Positions 1 through 9,681 of a DNA stretch of 33,197 bases are shown here, one piece after another (the stretch's first letter is position 1; each line of letters begins with the position of its first letter). Location: the NCBI GenBank assembly GCA_028696945.1, contig JAQVGD010000012.1:1-33197 (forward strand). Reading direction: 5' to 3'. The notes beneath the pieces were generated by a model, which was not told the origin of the DNA, did not search any database, and was given only the letters and a program-made list of their open reading frames with translations. This DNA is from Lutibacter sp. (GTDB taxonomy: Bacteria > Bacteroidota > Bacteroidia > Flavobacteriales > Flavobacteriaceae). The position numbers and the translations under genes were made by a program.

Positions 1-315
1 AATTTAGCTTTAAATAAAATCAATAAAAAGCAGGGGCTTACTTTTCAGTTTTCAAGATAAAACAACCTATTTATTGGGATTGAAGCACTATTTTTCTTAT
101 TTTTAAGTTTTATCGGACAACAATAAAATTCTATATAAAAACCATTCAAATCTACAAAAAATTCTGTAACTTTATCCCTAAGTATTCTGAGTGTTTTTGT
201 TCTGCTAATATACTGATAATCAGTTAGTAATATTAATAAAAAACACTCTTTTTCTTATCTATAATTCAAGTTGATTAAATAATCTATTAAAAATTAAATT
301 AAATAAATTAAAATA

Positions 316-696
316 ATGAACATTCCAGCAGAATTAAAATACACAAAAGACCACGAATGGGTTAAAGTTGAAGGCAATACCGCAACAGTTGGCATTACGC
401 ATTTTGCGCAAAGTGAATTGGGAGATATTGTTTATGTTGATGTTGATACCTTAAATGAAACGATTGAGAAAGAAGAAGTCTTTGGCTCGGTGGAAGCCGT
501 AAAAACTGTTTCAGATTTATTTATGCCTATAACTGGTGAAATCATTGAATTTAATGAAGCTTTAGGTGATGAACCTGAAAAGGTTAATAAAGATCCTTAT
601 GGAGAAGGGTGGATGATAAAAATAGCCATTTCAGATGCCTCCCAAATCAAAGAATTATTATCGGCAGCAGCATACGGAAAATTGATTGGGGCGTAA
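316..696 (+). CDS. gcvH: Glycine cleavage system H protein
   Basis: 126 aa; lipoyl-domain pattern (KYTKDHEWV...[17 protein letters not shown]...[21 protein letters not shown]...[13 protein letters not shown]). Confidence 0.97.
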   Translation: MNIPAELKYTKDHEWVKVEGNTATVGITHFAQSELGDIVYVDVDTLNETIEKEEVFGSVEAVKTVSDLFMPITGEIIEFNEALGDEPEKVNKDPYGEGWMIKIAISDASQIKELLSAAAYGKLIGA

Positions 697-1054
697 TTAT
701 ATTTTTTACGTTTCCGTTCTTTTAACAGTTGCAATTGCAGTTGGAAGTTTAATTTCACTCAAAACCGGGTTGAAAATAGGCGTGCAGGTTTCAGATAAAA
801 TTTTGCATGCTTTTGGCTATTGTCTTTTAACAATTAGCTGGTTATTAGCTTTTAGACCAAAAACTTATTTGTGGAAATCAATTGTTATAGTAATATTAGC
901 AGTTTTTATTTATGGCATAATTATTGAGATTTTACAAGATGTATTTACCTATAACAGGGAAGCAGACATCTTTGATGTTTTTGCTAATTTAGCAGGCATA
1001 ACAATTGCAATATTATTTTTTGCTTTTGTTTTTAAAAAAAATGACTCGCAATGA
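686..1054 (+). CDS. VanZ-like family membrane protein
   Basis: 122 aa, hydrophobic, '[17 protein letters not shown]...[25 protein letters not shown]' VanZ-like pattern; overlaps gcvH by 11 bp with a TTG start in the ORF track, so the start is uncertain. Confidence 0.8.
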   Translation: MGRNYIFYVSVLLTVAIAVGSLISLKTGLKIGVQVSDKILHAFGYCLLTISWLLAFRPKTYLWKSIVIVILAVFIYGIIIEILQDVFTYNREADIFDVFANLAGITIAILFFAFVFKKNDSQ

Positions 1055-1206
1055 GCATAACGGAAACACGACATACAGACTGATGAAAATATGCAAATTA
1101 CAGATGACCTATAAAAAAACAATGAAAATTACGTAATGAATTAAAGATTATACTTGTATAATATATTTAAATTATTAAATTAGCAACCTATAAAAAAAAT
1201 TTACAG

Positions 1207-1926
1207 ATGCAAGTTAAAAAAAATCCAAAAGCAAATTTAGAGACCTACACCAAATTATTTATGCAGTTAGGTTTGGTTTTAGCCCTTTTAGTGGTGTATT
1301 TAGCCATTGAAAAGAAAACGTACGATAGGGTAATTGCGGAACTTGGTCCAGCAAATTATAATGTACAAGAAGAAGAGCAAACTATAGAAATAGAACAAGT
1401 AAAACCACCAGAGCCAAAGACTCCACCGCCACCTACACCCGATAAGATAGAAATTGTTGAGGATGAGGCTGTAGTTGAGGAAACTATTATTAAATCTACA
1501 GAGACCAATGAAGATGAGGCTGTAGTCGTTAAGAAAATCGTTGAAGTAAATTTGGATGAAGACATTATGGAAGATGTTCCTTTCGCGATTATTGAAGACG
1601 TGCCTGTATATCCAGGTTGTAAAGGAACAAAAGCAGAATTAAAAGAATGTTTGCAAGATAAAATAGCCAAACATGTGAACTCTAAATTTAATGCAGATTT
1701 GGCATCGGATTTAGGATTAACGCCAGGTGTTAAAAAAATATTTGTTATGTTTAAAATTGACAAAACAGGAAATATTACAGATGTGCAAGCAAGAGCACCT
1801 CACAAAAGATTAGAAGCTGAAGCCATTAGAGTTGTAGAATCACTGCCAAAAATGATTCCTGGAAAACAACGTGGACGTGCGGTAGGCGTAAAATACAGTT
1901 TACCTATTGCATTTAAAGTAGAATAA
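1207..1926 (+). CDS. Energy transducer TonB family protein
   Basis: N-terminal TM helix, Pro/Glu-rich linker (EIEQVKPPEPKTPPPPTPDK), C-terminal TonB_C-like domain (GVKKIFVMFKIDKTGNITDVQARAPHKRLEAEAIRVVESLPKMIPGKQRGRAVGVKYSLPIAFKV). Confidence 0.92.
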   Translation: MQVKKNPKANLETYTKLFMQLGLVLALLVVYLAIEKKTYDRVIAELGPANYNVQEEEQTIEIEQVKPPEPKTPPPPTPDKIEIVEDEAVVEETIIKSTETNEDEAVVVKKIVEVNLDEDIMEDVPFAIIEDVPVYPGCKGTKAELKECLQDKIAKHVNSKFNADLASDLGLTPGVKKIFVMFKIDKTGNITDVQARAPHKRLEAEAIRVVESLPKMIPGKQRGRAVGVKYSLPIAFKVE

Positions 1927-1948
1927 CAAATTCGTTAAATCGTATCAG

Positions 1949-1982
1949 AATACTGTCTTCTTTTAGAGGCAGTATTTTTTTT
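1949..1982 (+). terminator. Rho-independent terminator after tonB
   Basis: Inverted repeat AATACTG...CAGTATT followed by T-run. Confidence 0.7.
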
Positions 1983-2046
1983 GCTTCAATTTTAGAAGTT
2001 TATTTTCTTATTAAAAATCGGTAAATTTACCCTAAATATTCAATAA

Positions 2047-2499
2047 ATGGAATTTAACTACCTTCTTTTAAGAAAAGGATATGCCAAAATAAAACTCAAA
2101 AAGATAAATACCAATCACTTTGAAGTTAAAGCGAAATTAAATAATGTAAAAGGCAGATTTATACTAGATACTGGAGCTTCAAATTCTTGCATCGACCTAA
2201 ATTTAGCCGAGAAATTTAAATTAGAAGTGAAAGATTCTGAAACCAAAGCTGCTGGTGCAGGTGCTATTGGTATGGAAACAAGAATTTCTTCAAAAAATAC
2301 TATTGAAATTAATCAGTGGAAATATCAAAATTTCACTGTGGTATTGCTTGATTTAACTCATGTTAACACAGCACTCACTGAACACCATGCCGAAGCTGTT
2401 GACGGTATTATTGGGGCAGATATTTTAGAAAAAGGAAACGCCATAATTAACTACGAAAAGAAATGTTTGTATTTAAAAAAGTTGGTTTATAAGTTTTAG
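2047..2499 (+). CDS. Retropepsin-like aspartic protease (clan AA)
   Basis: 150 aa with 'FILDTGASNSCIDL' catalytic-type motif and 'VDGIIGADIL'. Confidence 0.85.
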   Translation: MEFNYLLLRKGYAKIKLKKINTNHFEVKAKLNNVKGRFILDTGASNSCIDLNLAEKFKLEVKDSETKAAGAGAIGMETRISSKNTIEINQWKYQNFTVVLLDLTHVNTALTEHHAEAVDGIIGADILEKGNAIINYEKKCLYLKKLVYKF

Positions 2500-3308
2500 A
2501 GTCGGAAGTCGGAAGTCGGGAGCCGGAAGTCGGAAGTCAGAAGTCGGAAGTCAGAAGTCGGAAGTCGAGAGCCGGAAGCCGGAAGTTGGAAGTCAGAAGT
2601 TGGAAGTCAGAAGTCGGAAGCCGGAAGTCAGAAGTCGGAAGTTGGAAGTCAGAAGTCGGAAGCCGGAAGCCGGAAGTCAGAAGTCGGAAGTCCGAAGTCG
2701 GAACCGCAATTAATTCCCCTCTCGAGAAGCCTGTCCCGCTTTTCCAGCGGGAGGGTTAGGGGTGTGTAAAAAACATGAAATTATTTGAAAAATTCCGCTC
2801 GCGCTCGCGTTCGGAAGTCAGAAGTCAGAAGTTCACAGCAATTAATTCCCCTCTTGAGAAGCCTGTCCCGCTTTTCCAGCGGGAGGGTTAGGGGTGTGTA
2901 AAAAACATGAAATTATTTGAAAATCTCTGCTAGAGCTAGTGTTGGGAAGCAGGAAGTCAGAAGTCGGAAGTCGGGAGCCGGAAGTCAGAAGTCGGAAGTC
3001 AGAAGTCGGGAGCCGGAAGTCAGAAGTCGGAAGTCGGAAGTTAGAAGTTAGAAGTCGGGAGCCGGAAGTCGGAAGTTCACAGCAATTAATTCCCCTCTCG
3101 AGAAGCCTGTCCCGCTTTTCCAGCGGGAGGGTTAGGGGGGTGTAAAAAACATGAAATTATTTGAAAATCTCTGCTAGAGCTAGAGCTAGTGATTGGAAGT
3201 CAGAAGTCGGAAGTCGGAAGTCAGAAGTCAGAAGTCAGAAGTCAGAAGTCAGAAGTCGGAAGTTCACAGCAATTAATTCCCCTCTCGAGAAGCCTGTCCC
3301 CCGCTTTT
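2500..3308. repeat. Composite intergenic repeat array: degenerate 7-bp tandem repeat (GAAGTCR) alternating with about 85-bp hairpin-bearing units
   Basis: GAAGTCG/GAAGTCA runs (2500-2702, 2814-2832, 2953-3076, 3196-3264) and near-identical blocks 'GCAATTAATTCCCCTCTCGAGAAGCCTGTCCCGCTTTTCCAGCGGGAGGGTTAGGGGTGTGTAAAAAACATGAAATTATTTGAAAA' near 2705, 2837, 3081 and a truncated copy near 3268. Confidence 0.95.
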
Positions 3309-3344
3309 TATGAATTTTTATCGGACAATAATAATTAAAAAATC

Positions 3345-3373
3345 AAAAAACCGAACAAATTGCTCGGTTTTTT
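3345..3373. terminator. Bidirectional-type intrinsic terminator downstream of odhB
   Basis: AAAAAACCGAACAAATTGCTCGGTTTTTT: stem flanked by A6/T6. Confidence 0.8.
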
Positions 3374-3395
3374 GACGATTAATATTTTTTGAATC

Positions 3396-4643
3396 TTATA
3401 GTTCCAATGCTCTTTTCGGGTTGTTATCCATCAAAATTTCCACCGGATTTTCTAAAGCCTCTTTAACGGCAACCAAAAAGCCAACAGATTCTCGTCCGTC
3501 AATAACCCTATGGTCATAAGACAGGGCTACAAACATAATTGGTCTAATTACTACTTGGCCGTTAACCACAACAGGTCTTTCAACAATATTATGCATTCCT
3601 AAAATTCCACTTTGGGGTGGATTGATAATTGGCGTTGATAACATAGAGCCAAATACACCACCGTTTGTAATGGTAAAGGTGCCGCCAGTCATTTCATCAA
3701 CAGTTATTTGTCCGTCCCTTGCCCTTAATGCCAAACGTTTCACTTCATTTTCCACACCTCTAAAAGTTAGATTTTCAGCATTTCTAATTACTGGAACCAC
3801 TAAACCTCTTGGACCCGAAACCGCTATAGAAATATCCTGAAAATCATAGAATATTTTATAATCGCCATCCATCATTGAATTGACATCTGGATAGAGTTTT
3901 AAAGCTCTTACAACGGCTAAGGTAAAGAAACTCATAAATCCTAACCCAACGTTGTGTTTTTCTTTAAAGGCATCTTTATATTCATTTCTCAAGTCGAATA
4001 TAGGTTTCATATCCACCTCATTAAAAGTGGTAAGCATAGCAGTTTCATTTTTTACCGCAACCAGTCGTTCGCCAACTTTTCTGCGAAGCATAGAAAGTTT
4101 TATGCGCTCACTACTTCGCGAACCTCCAGCAGGAGTTCCCATACTTGGTACTGCTTTTACGGCATCATCTTTTGTGATTCGACCATCTCTACCAGTTCCA
4201 ATTACTTCAGAAGAGGAAATCTCTTTTTCGGTTAATATTTTTTTTGCCGCTGGAGATGCGGTGCCACTTGCATAAGTTTTTTCAGATGCAATTGGAGTGA
4301 TCGCTTTTTCAGATGTAATTGGAGCGACCGCTTTTTCTGCGGGTTTCTCACTGCTTACTGCTGACGGTTTACTGTCAACTGCTTTTTCACTGCCTTCTGG
4401 TTTTTTTCCGTCTAAATCGATTAAGCAAACTACCGAACCAACAAGTACGGTATCTCCTTCTTCAGCCTTTAACGTAATAATGCCGCTTTCTTCCGCAGGC
4501 AACTCAAGGGTTGCTTTATCGGAATCCACTTCGGCAATGGGTTGGTCTTTTTCTACATAATCGCCATTTTTAACAAGCCAGGAAGCAATTTCAACTTCTG
4601 TGATAGATTCTCCCGGAGAGGGAACTTTCATTTCTAAAATCAT
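3396..4643 (-). CDS. odhB: Dihydrolipoyllysine-residue succinyltransferase, 2-oxoglutarate dehydrogenase E2
   Basis: Lipoyl domain ([16 protein letters not shown]), E3-binding-like region, catalytic domain ending '[28 protein letters not shown]'; adjacent to sucA. Confidence 0.96.
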   Translation of the reverse strand: MILEMKVPSPGESITEVEIASWLVKNGDYVEKDQPIAEVDSDKATLELPAEESGIITLKAEEGDTVLVGSVVCLIDLDGKKPEGSEKAVDSKPSAVSSEKPAEKAVAPITSEKAITPIASEKTYASGTASPAAKKILTEKEISSSEVIGTGRDGRITKDDAVKAVPSMGTPAGGSRSSERIKLSMLRRKVGERLVAVKNETAMLTTFNEVDMKPIFDLRNEYKDAFKEKHNVGLGFMSFFTLAVVRALKLYPDVNSMMDGDYKIFYDFQDISIAVSGPRGLVVPVIRNAENLTFRGVENEVKRLALRARDGQITVDEMTGGTFTITNGGVFGSMLSTPIINPPQSGILGMHNIVERPVVVNGQVVIRPIMFVALSYDHRVIDGRESVGFLVAVKEALENPVEILMDNNPKRALEL

Positions 4644-4710
4644 CTTTTTAATTTTTTTATTTATCTTTTTACCTTAAATATTTTCCGAAGAAAGGCATTT
4701 TAAGGATATT

Positions 4711-7461
4711 TTATTTGTTGGTATCAAACACTTTATCAATTACGCGTTGGTGTCTTCGTTTAAACCTTGCTGAAGAACCTGCGGCAGGAACTGCATAGAA
4801 AGGTTGTGATGCCACTTCAAGATTTACCAATCTGAAACGTTGCAGCATAAAACTCCAAGCACCCATATTTTCAGGTTCTTCCTGTGCCCAAACGTATTTT
4901 TTAACATTTGGATAACTGTCGATTACCTGTTGTAAGTTTTCTAAATGCAACGGAAACAATTGTTCAATTCTCACTAGCGCCACATCCTTTCTTTCCAAAG
5001 TGGTGCGCTCGGCCAACAAATCGTAATAAAATTTACCGGTGCAAAAAACCAATTTAGTAATGTTTTTTTTATCGATGTTATCGTCGATTACCTCTTGAAA
5101 ACTTCCTTTGGAAAACTCGTCCAATGAAGAGGTGGCAGCTGGAAGGCGAAGCAAACTTTTTGGGGTAAACACGATAAGCGGTTTTCGGTAATCGCGTTTC
5201 ATTTGACGACGCAGTAAATGGAAAAAATTTGCCGGCGTTGTACAATCGGCTAAAATCATATTGTCTATGGCGCACAATTGCAGAAACCTTTCCATGCGCG
5301 CAGAAGAATGTTCAGATCCTTGGCCTTCATAACCGTGCGGCAACAACACCACAATTCCGTTTTGTAATTTCCATTTATCTTCTGCGGCCGACATATATTG
5401 GTCGAAAATAATTTGTGCTCCGTTACTAAAATCACCAAACTGGGCTTCCCAAATGGTTAAGGTATTTGGGTTCGCCATGGCATAGCCATAATCAAATCCA
5501 AGCACGCCGTATTCCGACAATAGGGAATTATAAATGCTCATTTTTCCTTGGTTATCGCTAATCATATTCAGTAGATTAATGCGTTCTTCGGAAATTTCAT
5601 CACGTAAAATGGCATGGCGATGGCTAAAAGTTCCGCGCTCCACATCCTGTCCGGAAATACGGATATCATATCCTTCTTGCAGCAAGGTTCCATAGGCTAA
5701 AGTTTCACCCATTCCCCAGTCGATTCTGTCATTTTCAAAAACCATCTGATGCCTGTCTAATAAAATTTTCTCAGCTTTCCTCAAAAATTTAATTCCTGTT
5801 GGAACGGTTGAAACAATTTTTGCGATGTCTTTCAGTTTCGATTTCGGATAAGCGGTTTTCTCGGTAATTAACATTGCTTCCACACCTCTTCGAGAGAAGC
5901 TTGCCCAGGTTTCTTGCATAAATTCCCGAACTATTGAAGTTTCATCATCTTTTGCGTGCAGGTATTCTTCTTCTAACAGGTCTTTAAATTCGGTAATTAA
6001 ATTATTCAAATAAGCATTATCAATAACCCCTTCCGAAATAAGTTTTTGCGCGTAAATATCTCTTGGATTTGGGTGTTTTGCAATGGCTTTATATAGTTTT
6101 GGTTGGGTAAAACGGGGCTCATCACCTTCATTATGCCCGTATTTTCTGTAACCGAGCAAGTCAATAAAAATATCCCTTTTAAATTGCATCCTAAAATTCA
6201 TGGCAATTTCAATGGCGTGCGTTACCGCTTCCACATCGTCGGCATTTACGTGTAACACGGGCGATAAGGTTATTTTTGCTACATCAGTACAATAGGTGCT
6301 TGATCGACCATCCAAATAATTTGTGGTAAATCCGATTTGGTTGTTCACCACAATATGAATGGTTCCGCCAGTTGAATAACCTGGCAATCGGCTCATTTGT
6401 ATTACTTCATAAACAACGCCTTGTGCTGCAATTGCCGCATCACCGTGAACAATAATGGGAAGTAATTTTGAATTGTCCCCGTTGTAGTCATTATCTATTT
6501 TTGCGCGGGAAATCCCTTGCACTATAGGCCCGACAGTTTCCAAATGCGAAGGGTTCGGAACCAAATTCATAATAAGTTCCTTGCCGGTTTTTAGTGTCTT
6601 TCTGGTAGTTAAACCCATATGATATTTAACATCGCCATCAATATCTTCATCTTCAAAATCTTTCCCTTCAAATTCGCTGAATAATTCACGGATTGGTTTT
6701 CTAAATATATTTATAAGGGTATTTAAACGGCCTCTGTGCGCCATTCCCAAGACAAATTCTTTAACGCCAAAATTTTCAGCAGCAAGACGGATAACAGCGC
6801 CTAAAGCAGGGATTAAAGTTTCGCCACCTTCTAATGAAAAACGTTTTTGGCCTACATATTTGGTTTGTAAAAAGCTTTCAAAAGTCACCGCCTGATTCAA
6901 CTTTTGCAGTACATACTTTTTAGTTTCAGTGGTGTAGTTTGGGTGATTTGCGTTTTTGGTTAGCTGTTTTTGAATCCATTTAACTTCTTCAGGGTTTCGA
7001 ATATACATATATTCAACACCAATTGAATCACAATATATATCTTCTAAATGCTTAATGATGTTGCGTAAAGTTGCTTTTCCGGTGCCAATAATTTGTCCGG
7101 CATCAAAAATGATATCCAAATCTTTTTCAGAAAGTCCAAAATTTTCGAGAGCCAGCGTAGGCAAGTATTTTCGGCGTTCGCGAACGGGATTTGTTTTTGT
7201 GAATAGATGCCCGCGCGATCGATATCCATTAATTAAATCCAGAACTTTAAATTCCTTCAAAACATTTTCGGGAACTTCATAGGCTTCGTTTTCTTGGCTT
7301 TCTTCCCTACCATTAAAAGAATATTTTTCGTTGGCAAAGTCGAAGCCTTGAAAAAAACTTCTCCAACTGGGTTCTATTGTATCAGGATTTATCAAATACT
7401 GATCATATAGGTCGGCTATAAAGCCAGTGTGAACCGTATTTAAGAATGAAAATTTGTCCAT
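4711..7461 (-). CDS. sucA: 2-oxoglutarate dehydrogenase E1 component
   Basis: About 916 aa; 'VLGMAHRGRLNTL', 'HGDAAIAAQGVVYE', 'GYRKYGHNEGDEPRFTQP', 'LLPHGYEGQGSEHSSARMERFLQ'. The tracked ORF begins at 7515; MDKFSFLNTVHTGFIADLYDQY (start at 7461) is the more likely N-terminus. Confidence 0.96.
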   Translation of the reverse strand: MDKFSFLNTVHTGFIADLYDQYLINPDTIEPSWRSFFQGFDFANEKYSFNGREESQENEAYEVPENVLKEFKVLDLINGYRSRGHLFTKTNPVRERRKYLPTLALENFGLSEKDLDIIFDAGQIIGTGKATLRNIIKHLEDIYCDSIGVEYMYIRNPEEVKWIQKQLTKNANHPNYTTETKKYVLQKLNQAVTFESFLQTKYVGQKRFSLEGGETLIPALGAVIRLAAENFGVKEFVLGMAHRGRLNTLINIFRKPIRELFSEFEGKDFEDEDIDGDVKYHMGLTTRKTLKTGKELIMNLVPNPSHLETVGPIVQGISRAKIDNDYNGDNSKLLPIIVHGDAAIAAQGVVYEVIQMSRLPGYSTGGTIHIVVNNQIGFTTNYLDGRSSTYCTDVAKITLSPVLHVNADDVEAVTHAIEIAMNFRMQFKRDIFIDLLGYRKYGHNEGDEPRFTQPKLYKAIAKHPNPRDIYAQKLISEGVIDNAYLNNLITEFKDLLEEEYLHAKDDETSIVREFMQETWASFSRRGVEAMLITEKTAYPKSKLKDIAKIVSTVPTGIKFLRKAEKILLDRHQMVFENDRIDWGMGETLAYGTLLQEGYDIRISGQDVERGTFSHRHAILRDEISEERINLLNMISDNQGKMSIYNSLLSEYGVLGFDYGYAMANPNTLTIWEAQFGDFSNGAQIIFDQYMSAAEDKWKLQNGIVVLLPHGYEGQGSEHSSARMERFLQLCAIDNMILADCTTPANFFHLLRRQMKRDYRKPLIVFTPKSLLRLPAATSSLDEFSKGSFQEVIDDNIDKKNITKLVFCTGKFYYDLLAERTTLERKDVALVRIEQLFPLHLENLQQVIDSYPNVKKYVWAQEEPENMGAWSFMLQRFRLVNLEVASQPFYAVPAAGSSARFKRRHQRVIDKVFDTNK

Positions 7462-7739
7462 AGTATTGTTAGTAGTCAATGTTTTATTTAAATAGGTAAA
7501 AATACAACATTTCACAAAACTAACATCTTAATTGTGGTTATATTGCAATTATTATACTTTTAATAATGTTTAAACAATCTTGTTAAAAATATGGCTTTTT
7601 TAGTGCTTTTATTTGGAATTTTATGAGAAACCCTTAAAATAAATGTGAATTCTAGCTGCTTAGTTTAAGTTGATTTACAATGAGTTACTTTTAATTAAGA
7701 GTAAAGAATTTAAAAAGAAGAAGTTTTTTTGAAAATCTC

Positions 7740-7769
7740 TTGCAAAAAGAAGAAAACCTTGTATATTTG
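7740..7769 (+). promoter_or_regulatory. Bacteroidota sigma-A-type promoter of tRNA-Asn (TTG-N19-TATATTTG)
   Basis: TTG at 7740-7742, exactly 19 nt, TATATTTG at 7762-7769, about 21 nt before the tRNA gene. Confidence 0.8.
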
Positions 7770-7790
7770 CACTCGCAAAAGCGGATAAAT

Positions 7791-7864
7791 TCCTCCTTAG
7801 CTCAGTTGGTTAGAGCATCTGACTGTTAATCAGAGGGTCCTTGGTTCGAGCCCAAGAGGAGGAG
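7791..7864 (+). tRNA. tRNA-Asn(GTT)
   Basis: Cloverleaf by eye: acceptor TCCTCCT/AGGAGGA, anticodon arm TCTGA-CTGTTAA-TCAGA (anticodon GTT), T-arm CTTGG-TTCGAGC-CCAAG. Confidence 0.97.
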
Positions 7865-7874
7865 CAAAACGAGT

Positions 7875-7902
7875 CTTAACATTAAGTTGTTAAGGCTTTT
7901 TT
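7875..7902 (+). terminator. Intrinsic terminator after tRNA-Asn
   Basis: CTTAACA-TTAAGT-TGTTAAG-GCTTTTTT. Confidence 0.8.
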
Positions 7903-8091
7903 GTTTTATACAGATTAAACCCTTCATTCATTTTTGATTCAAGAAAAAAAGAGGTGTTACAATATTCCCTAAAAGGTCATTTGGTAGCTAAATACGTGTC
8001 AGTTGCGGAAGCTTCAAGGCAAACAGGATTGAGTAAAACATACCCAACTTCTTTAATTAGTGGTTGGGGTTTTTTTGAATTAAAATTTTAA
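7894..8091 (+). pseudogene. Possible remnant of a homing-endonuclease-type DNA-binding module (NUMOD1-like)
   Basis: Open frame without ATG reading ...KKEVLQYSLKGHLVAKYVSVAEASRQTGLSKTYPTSLISGWGFFELKF*; 'LQYSLKGxxVAxYxSVAEASRQTGLSKT' resembles NUMOD1 repeats. Confidence 0.5.
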
Positions 8092-8169
8092 TAATGCCTT
8101 TTCTAATCTTCTTAATTAAAATTAGTATTTTTAACATTCAAAAAAATTGCAAATAATTAAACCCTACAA

Positions 8170-9681
8170 ATGGCAAAAAAAACCAATGGAGGCACATTTG
8201 AACAACAATTGTTTAAAGCTGCCGATAAATTACGGAAAAACATAGATGCGGCTGAGTACAAGTATGTAGTGCTAGGCTTGGTTTTCATCAAATATATTTC
8301 TGAAAGTTTTGATGAATTATACCAAAAATTAAAAGATGATGAGTATTCAGACCCAGAGGACAGGGATGAATATATTGCCGAAAATGTATTTTTTGTGCCG
8401 CCGACAGCACGTTGGTCACACCTGCATAACAATGCCAAACTGGCTACCATTGGGCAAACCATTGATGAAGCAATGGAAGCTATTGAAAAAGAAAATCCAG
8501 AGCTTAAAAATGTGTTGCCAAAAGTATATGGAAAAGCCAATTTGGACAAAGCATCCTTGGGGCAGTTAATAGATTTGATTTCAAATACCGAGTTACAGGC
8601 TGAAAATGAAAAATCCAAAGACCTTTTTGGCAGAGTGTATGAATACTTTTTAGGGGAATTTGCCAATGCCGAAGGTAAAAAAGGTGGACAATTCTACACA
8701 CCTAAAGCCATTGTAAAATTAATGGTTGATATGATTGAACCATACAAAGGGCGCGTGTATGATCCCGCTTGCGGTTCTGGCGGTATGTTTGTGATGAGTG
8801 AAAAATTTGTAACTGAACACCAGGGAAATATTAATGACATTACCATTTATGGGCAAGAAAGCAACCAAACCACTTGGAAACTGTCTAAAATGAACCTTGC
8901 CATACGTAATGTAAATTCACAGTTTGTAAATTGGAATACAGAAGGCTCTTTTTTAAAAGATGCACACCCTGATTTAAAAGCCGATTTTATTTTAGCCAAC
9001 CCGCCATTTAACCAAAGTGATTGGGGTATAGAACTTTTACAGGATGATGCGCGGTGGAAATATGGCATCCCACCAAGTGGCAATGCCAATTTTGGCTGGA
9101 TGCAGCATATGTTGTACCATTTGGCGCCAAAAGGGGTAATGGCAACCGTATTGGCCAATGGCTCGTTAAGTTCAAATACTTCTGGTGAAGGTGAGATTAG
9201 AAAAAACTTGGTTGAAAATGATTTGGTGGAATGTATTGTAGCCTTGCCAAAACAACTGTTTTACAATACTGGCATCCCAGCGTGTATTTGGTTTTTACGA
9301 CGTGAAAAAAGCAATCACAGCAAAGAAGTATTGTTTATAGATGCTTCTGAAATGGGCTATATGAAAGATAGAAGTCATAAGGATTTATCTGAAGAAGATG
9401 TAAAACGAATTGCTGATACCTACCACAATTGGCGTAAAAGAGAAAATTATGAAGATATAAAAGGTTTCTGTAAAGCTGCAAAAATTGAAGAAGTTATTAA
9501 ACACAACCACGTTTTAACTCCTGGTCGTTATGTAGGCATTGAAGATGAAGAAGACGATGGTATTTCATTTGAAACAAAAATGACTGAACTAACAACTGTT
9601 TTAAATGAACAAATGGCTAAAGAAGAAGCCTTGAATGAGGAGATAAAACAACAACTTTCTAATATTGGGTTTCAATTATGA
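8170..9681 (+). CDS. hsdM: Type I restriction-modification system, adenine-specific methyltransferase subunit
   Basis: 503 aa; '[13 protein letters not shown]' and '[12 protein letters not shown]' (NPPF catalytic motif), HsdM N-terminal domain. Confidence 0.97.
   Translation: MAKKTNGGTFEQQLFKAADKLRKNIDAAEYKYVVLGLVFIKYISESFDELYQKLKDDEYSDPEDRDEYIAENVFFVPPTARWSHLHNNAKLATIGQTIDEAMEAIEKENPELKNVLPKVYGKANLDKASLGQLIDLISNTELQAENEKSKDLFGRVYEYFLGEFANAEGKKGGQFYTPKAIVKLMVDMIEPYKGRVYDPACGSGGMFVMSEKFVTEHQGNINDITIYGQESNQTTWKLSKMNLAIRNVNSQFVNWNTEGSFLKDAHPDLKADFILANPPFNQSDWGIELLQDDARWKYGIPPSGNANFGWMQHMLYHLAPKGVMATVLANGSLSSNTSGEGEIRKNLVENDLVECIVALPKQLFYNTGIPACIWFLRREKSNHSKEVLFIDASEMGYMKDRSHKDLSEEDVKRIADTYHNWRKRENYEDIKGFCKAAKIEEVIKHNHVLTPGRYVGIEDEEDDGISFETKMTELTTVLNEQMAKEEALNEEIKQQLSNIGFQL

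Noticed and set aside
1356-1763. Antisense 135-aa ORF within tonB
   Set aside because: Low-complexity shadow ORF opposite a well-supported CDS; the same applies to the antisense or alternative-frame ORFs inside odhB, sucA, hsdM, hsdR, hipA, the S9 peptidase, the exonuclease and the sigma gene.
2939-3145. 68-aa ORF (MLGSRKSEVGSREPEVRSRK...)
   Set aside because: It is a translation of the GAAGTCR repeat array and hairpin unit, with no independent protein signal.
2500-3308. Possible CRISPR array
   Set aside because: Repeats are 7-bp tandem units and about 85-bp blocks, not about 30-bp repeats with unique equal-length spacers; no cas genes seen.
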